From Saccharomonospora viridis DSM 43017 (GTDB lineage: Bacteria > Actinomycetota > Actinomycetes > Mycobacteriales > Pseudonocardiaceae): DNA of 64,000 nt. The stretch lies in contig NC_013159.1 of NCBI RefSeq assembly GCF_000023865.1, positions 2,258,001 to 2,322,000 on the forward strand, read 5' to 3'. How positions within the stretch are numbered: the stretch's first letter is position 1; every line of letters begins with the position of its first letter. The translations under genes and the position numbers were made by a program. Below, in pieces: positions 63,515-64,000 of the stretch. The notes below the pieces were generated by a model, which saw only the letters and a program-made list of their open reading frames with translations, searched no databases and was not told where the DNA came from.

Positions 63515-64000
63515 GAGGGCAGCTCAACGGTGTCGAGGGAGCAGGTACGGATGGCATCGAAGTGTGCGGTCATCCACTCCCGCATTGTGTCAGTGTCGAG
63601 GCCACGGAAGGAGTTGGCATCATCGACGGCGTGGCCGCCGTGCATCAGCCACGAAGCCAAATCCCTTGCCCGGTCGTAGGGGTGATCACCACCGCTTTCA
63701 GCGCCTCCGTGGGGGTAGCGCTCGACGCAGCCATATATCCCAGCGAGCTTGTCGGCCACAAAGGATGCTTCACTCGCAGGCGGGATATTGGGGGCCAAGA
63801 CAGCGACGTGCGTGGTCTCCGGCACCGTCAGCGGGTCGGCGAACAACAGTGCGCGGTCATAGACGCGCTTCACCTGCTCCTGTGGGCCTCGCGCGGTGAA
63901 CACGGGGTCGAGCGCGGCGATCAGGTCGTCGAGCTGGCTGGCATGACCTTGGTGGACGCAGTACTCGATGCCGTGGCGTTCGGCGCACTGCCGAGGCGGG
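63511..64000 (-). CDS. Hypothetical protein, C-terminal part (5' end outside the window)
   Basis: The minus-strand frame is open from the right edge to TGA at 63511. About 162 codons are visible, beginning with 'RQCAERHGIEYCVHQGHASQ' and ending 'CSLDTVELPS'. A GTG at 63903 could start an internal product but the frame upstream is equally coding-like. No domain recognised. It is coupled to the membrane protein gene downstream, suggesting a two-component unit. Confidence 0.55.
   Translation of the reverse strand, partial: PPRQCAERHGIEYCVHQGHASQLDDLIAALDPVFTARGPQEQVKRVYDRALLFADPLTVPETTHVAVLAPNIPPASEASFVADKLAGIYGCVERYPHGGAESGGDHPYDRARDLASWLMHGGHAVDDANSFRGLDTDTMREWMTAHFDAIRTCSLDTVELPS

Overview
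The window comes from a high-GC actinobacterium, most likely in or near the Pseudonocardiales (Saccharomonospora, Prauserella or Amycolatopsis relatives). This is an inference. It rests on the strong G/C bias at third codon positions, frequent GTG and TTG starts, ATGA/GTGA overlaps, a WXG100-type ESX protein with its long secreted partner, a FurA-KatA unit and an LpqN-like protein. No rRNA, tRNA, CRISPR array or insertion sequence was recognised. The genes are chromosomal and mostly short operons, with several gene remnants.

Layout. 0-2.7 kb: a small type VII secretion cargo cluster on the minus strand. 3.6-7.5 kb: a cysteine desulfurase and a furA-katA-ankyrin operon. 7.6-13 kb: a three-gene minus-strand operon (TPR protein, membrane protein, zinc-ribbon-like protein) divergent from a 1171-residue TPR-CHAT protease-like protein; this is a candidate conflict or signalling system. 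13.8-21.9 kb: an exported redox cluster of two Tat-exported small multicopper oxidases, a giant ThuA/sugar-dehydrogenase/PKD/DUF1080 protein and a cupredoxin/Ig-repeat protein. A tandem duplication of about 1.82 kb built this block and left a broken copy of the giant gene's 5' end. 22-24.4 kb: ahpC-ahpF. 24.8-28 kb: a GAF regulator divergent from a flavin monooxygenase. 28.2-33.8 kb: an M14 carboxypeptidase, a Fur-family repressor, a FecCD-type metal/metallophore ABC importer and bioY.

34.4-41.8 kb: an alpha/beta hydrolase, a truncated zinc alcohol dehydrogenase abutting a LysR remnant, glpD, then an IclR regulator with acoA-acoB and a stand-alone lipoyl-domain protein. 41.9-47.4 kb: a DoxX-like protein, a formamidase/acetamidase, an ankyrin protein and two DUF1990-type proteins. 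47.5-53.7 kb is a decay zone: a PH-domain gene with an internal stop, a probable degenerate MDMPI/DinB gene, and three damaged genes of a carnitine-type catabolic locus (BKACE, an acetone-carboxylase-gamma-like gene, a betainyl-CoA thioesterase), with an intact APC permease and EI24 gene between them. 54-60.8 kb: a penicillin acylase-type Ntn hydrolase, eutB-eutC and an amidohydrolase. 60.9-64 kb: a two-TM protein with a SAVED-like domain, a serine recombinase with no start codon for its first strand, and two unknown genes running off the end.

Functional links. Oxidative stress is handled by two units, furA-katA-ankB and ahpCF, that share an 11-bp promoter motif. The exported oxidases, dehydrogenase and cupredoxin could form one extracellular electron-transfer or sugar-oxidation module. 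The Fur/FecCD unit points to metal control. Small-molecule catabolism (glycerol 3-phosphate, acetoin-like 2-oxo substrates, ethanolamine, amides) is represented by several short operons.
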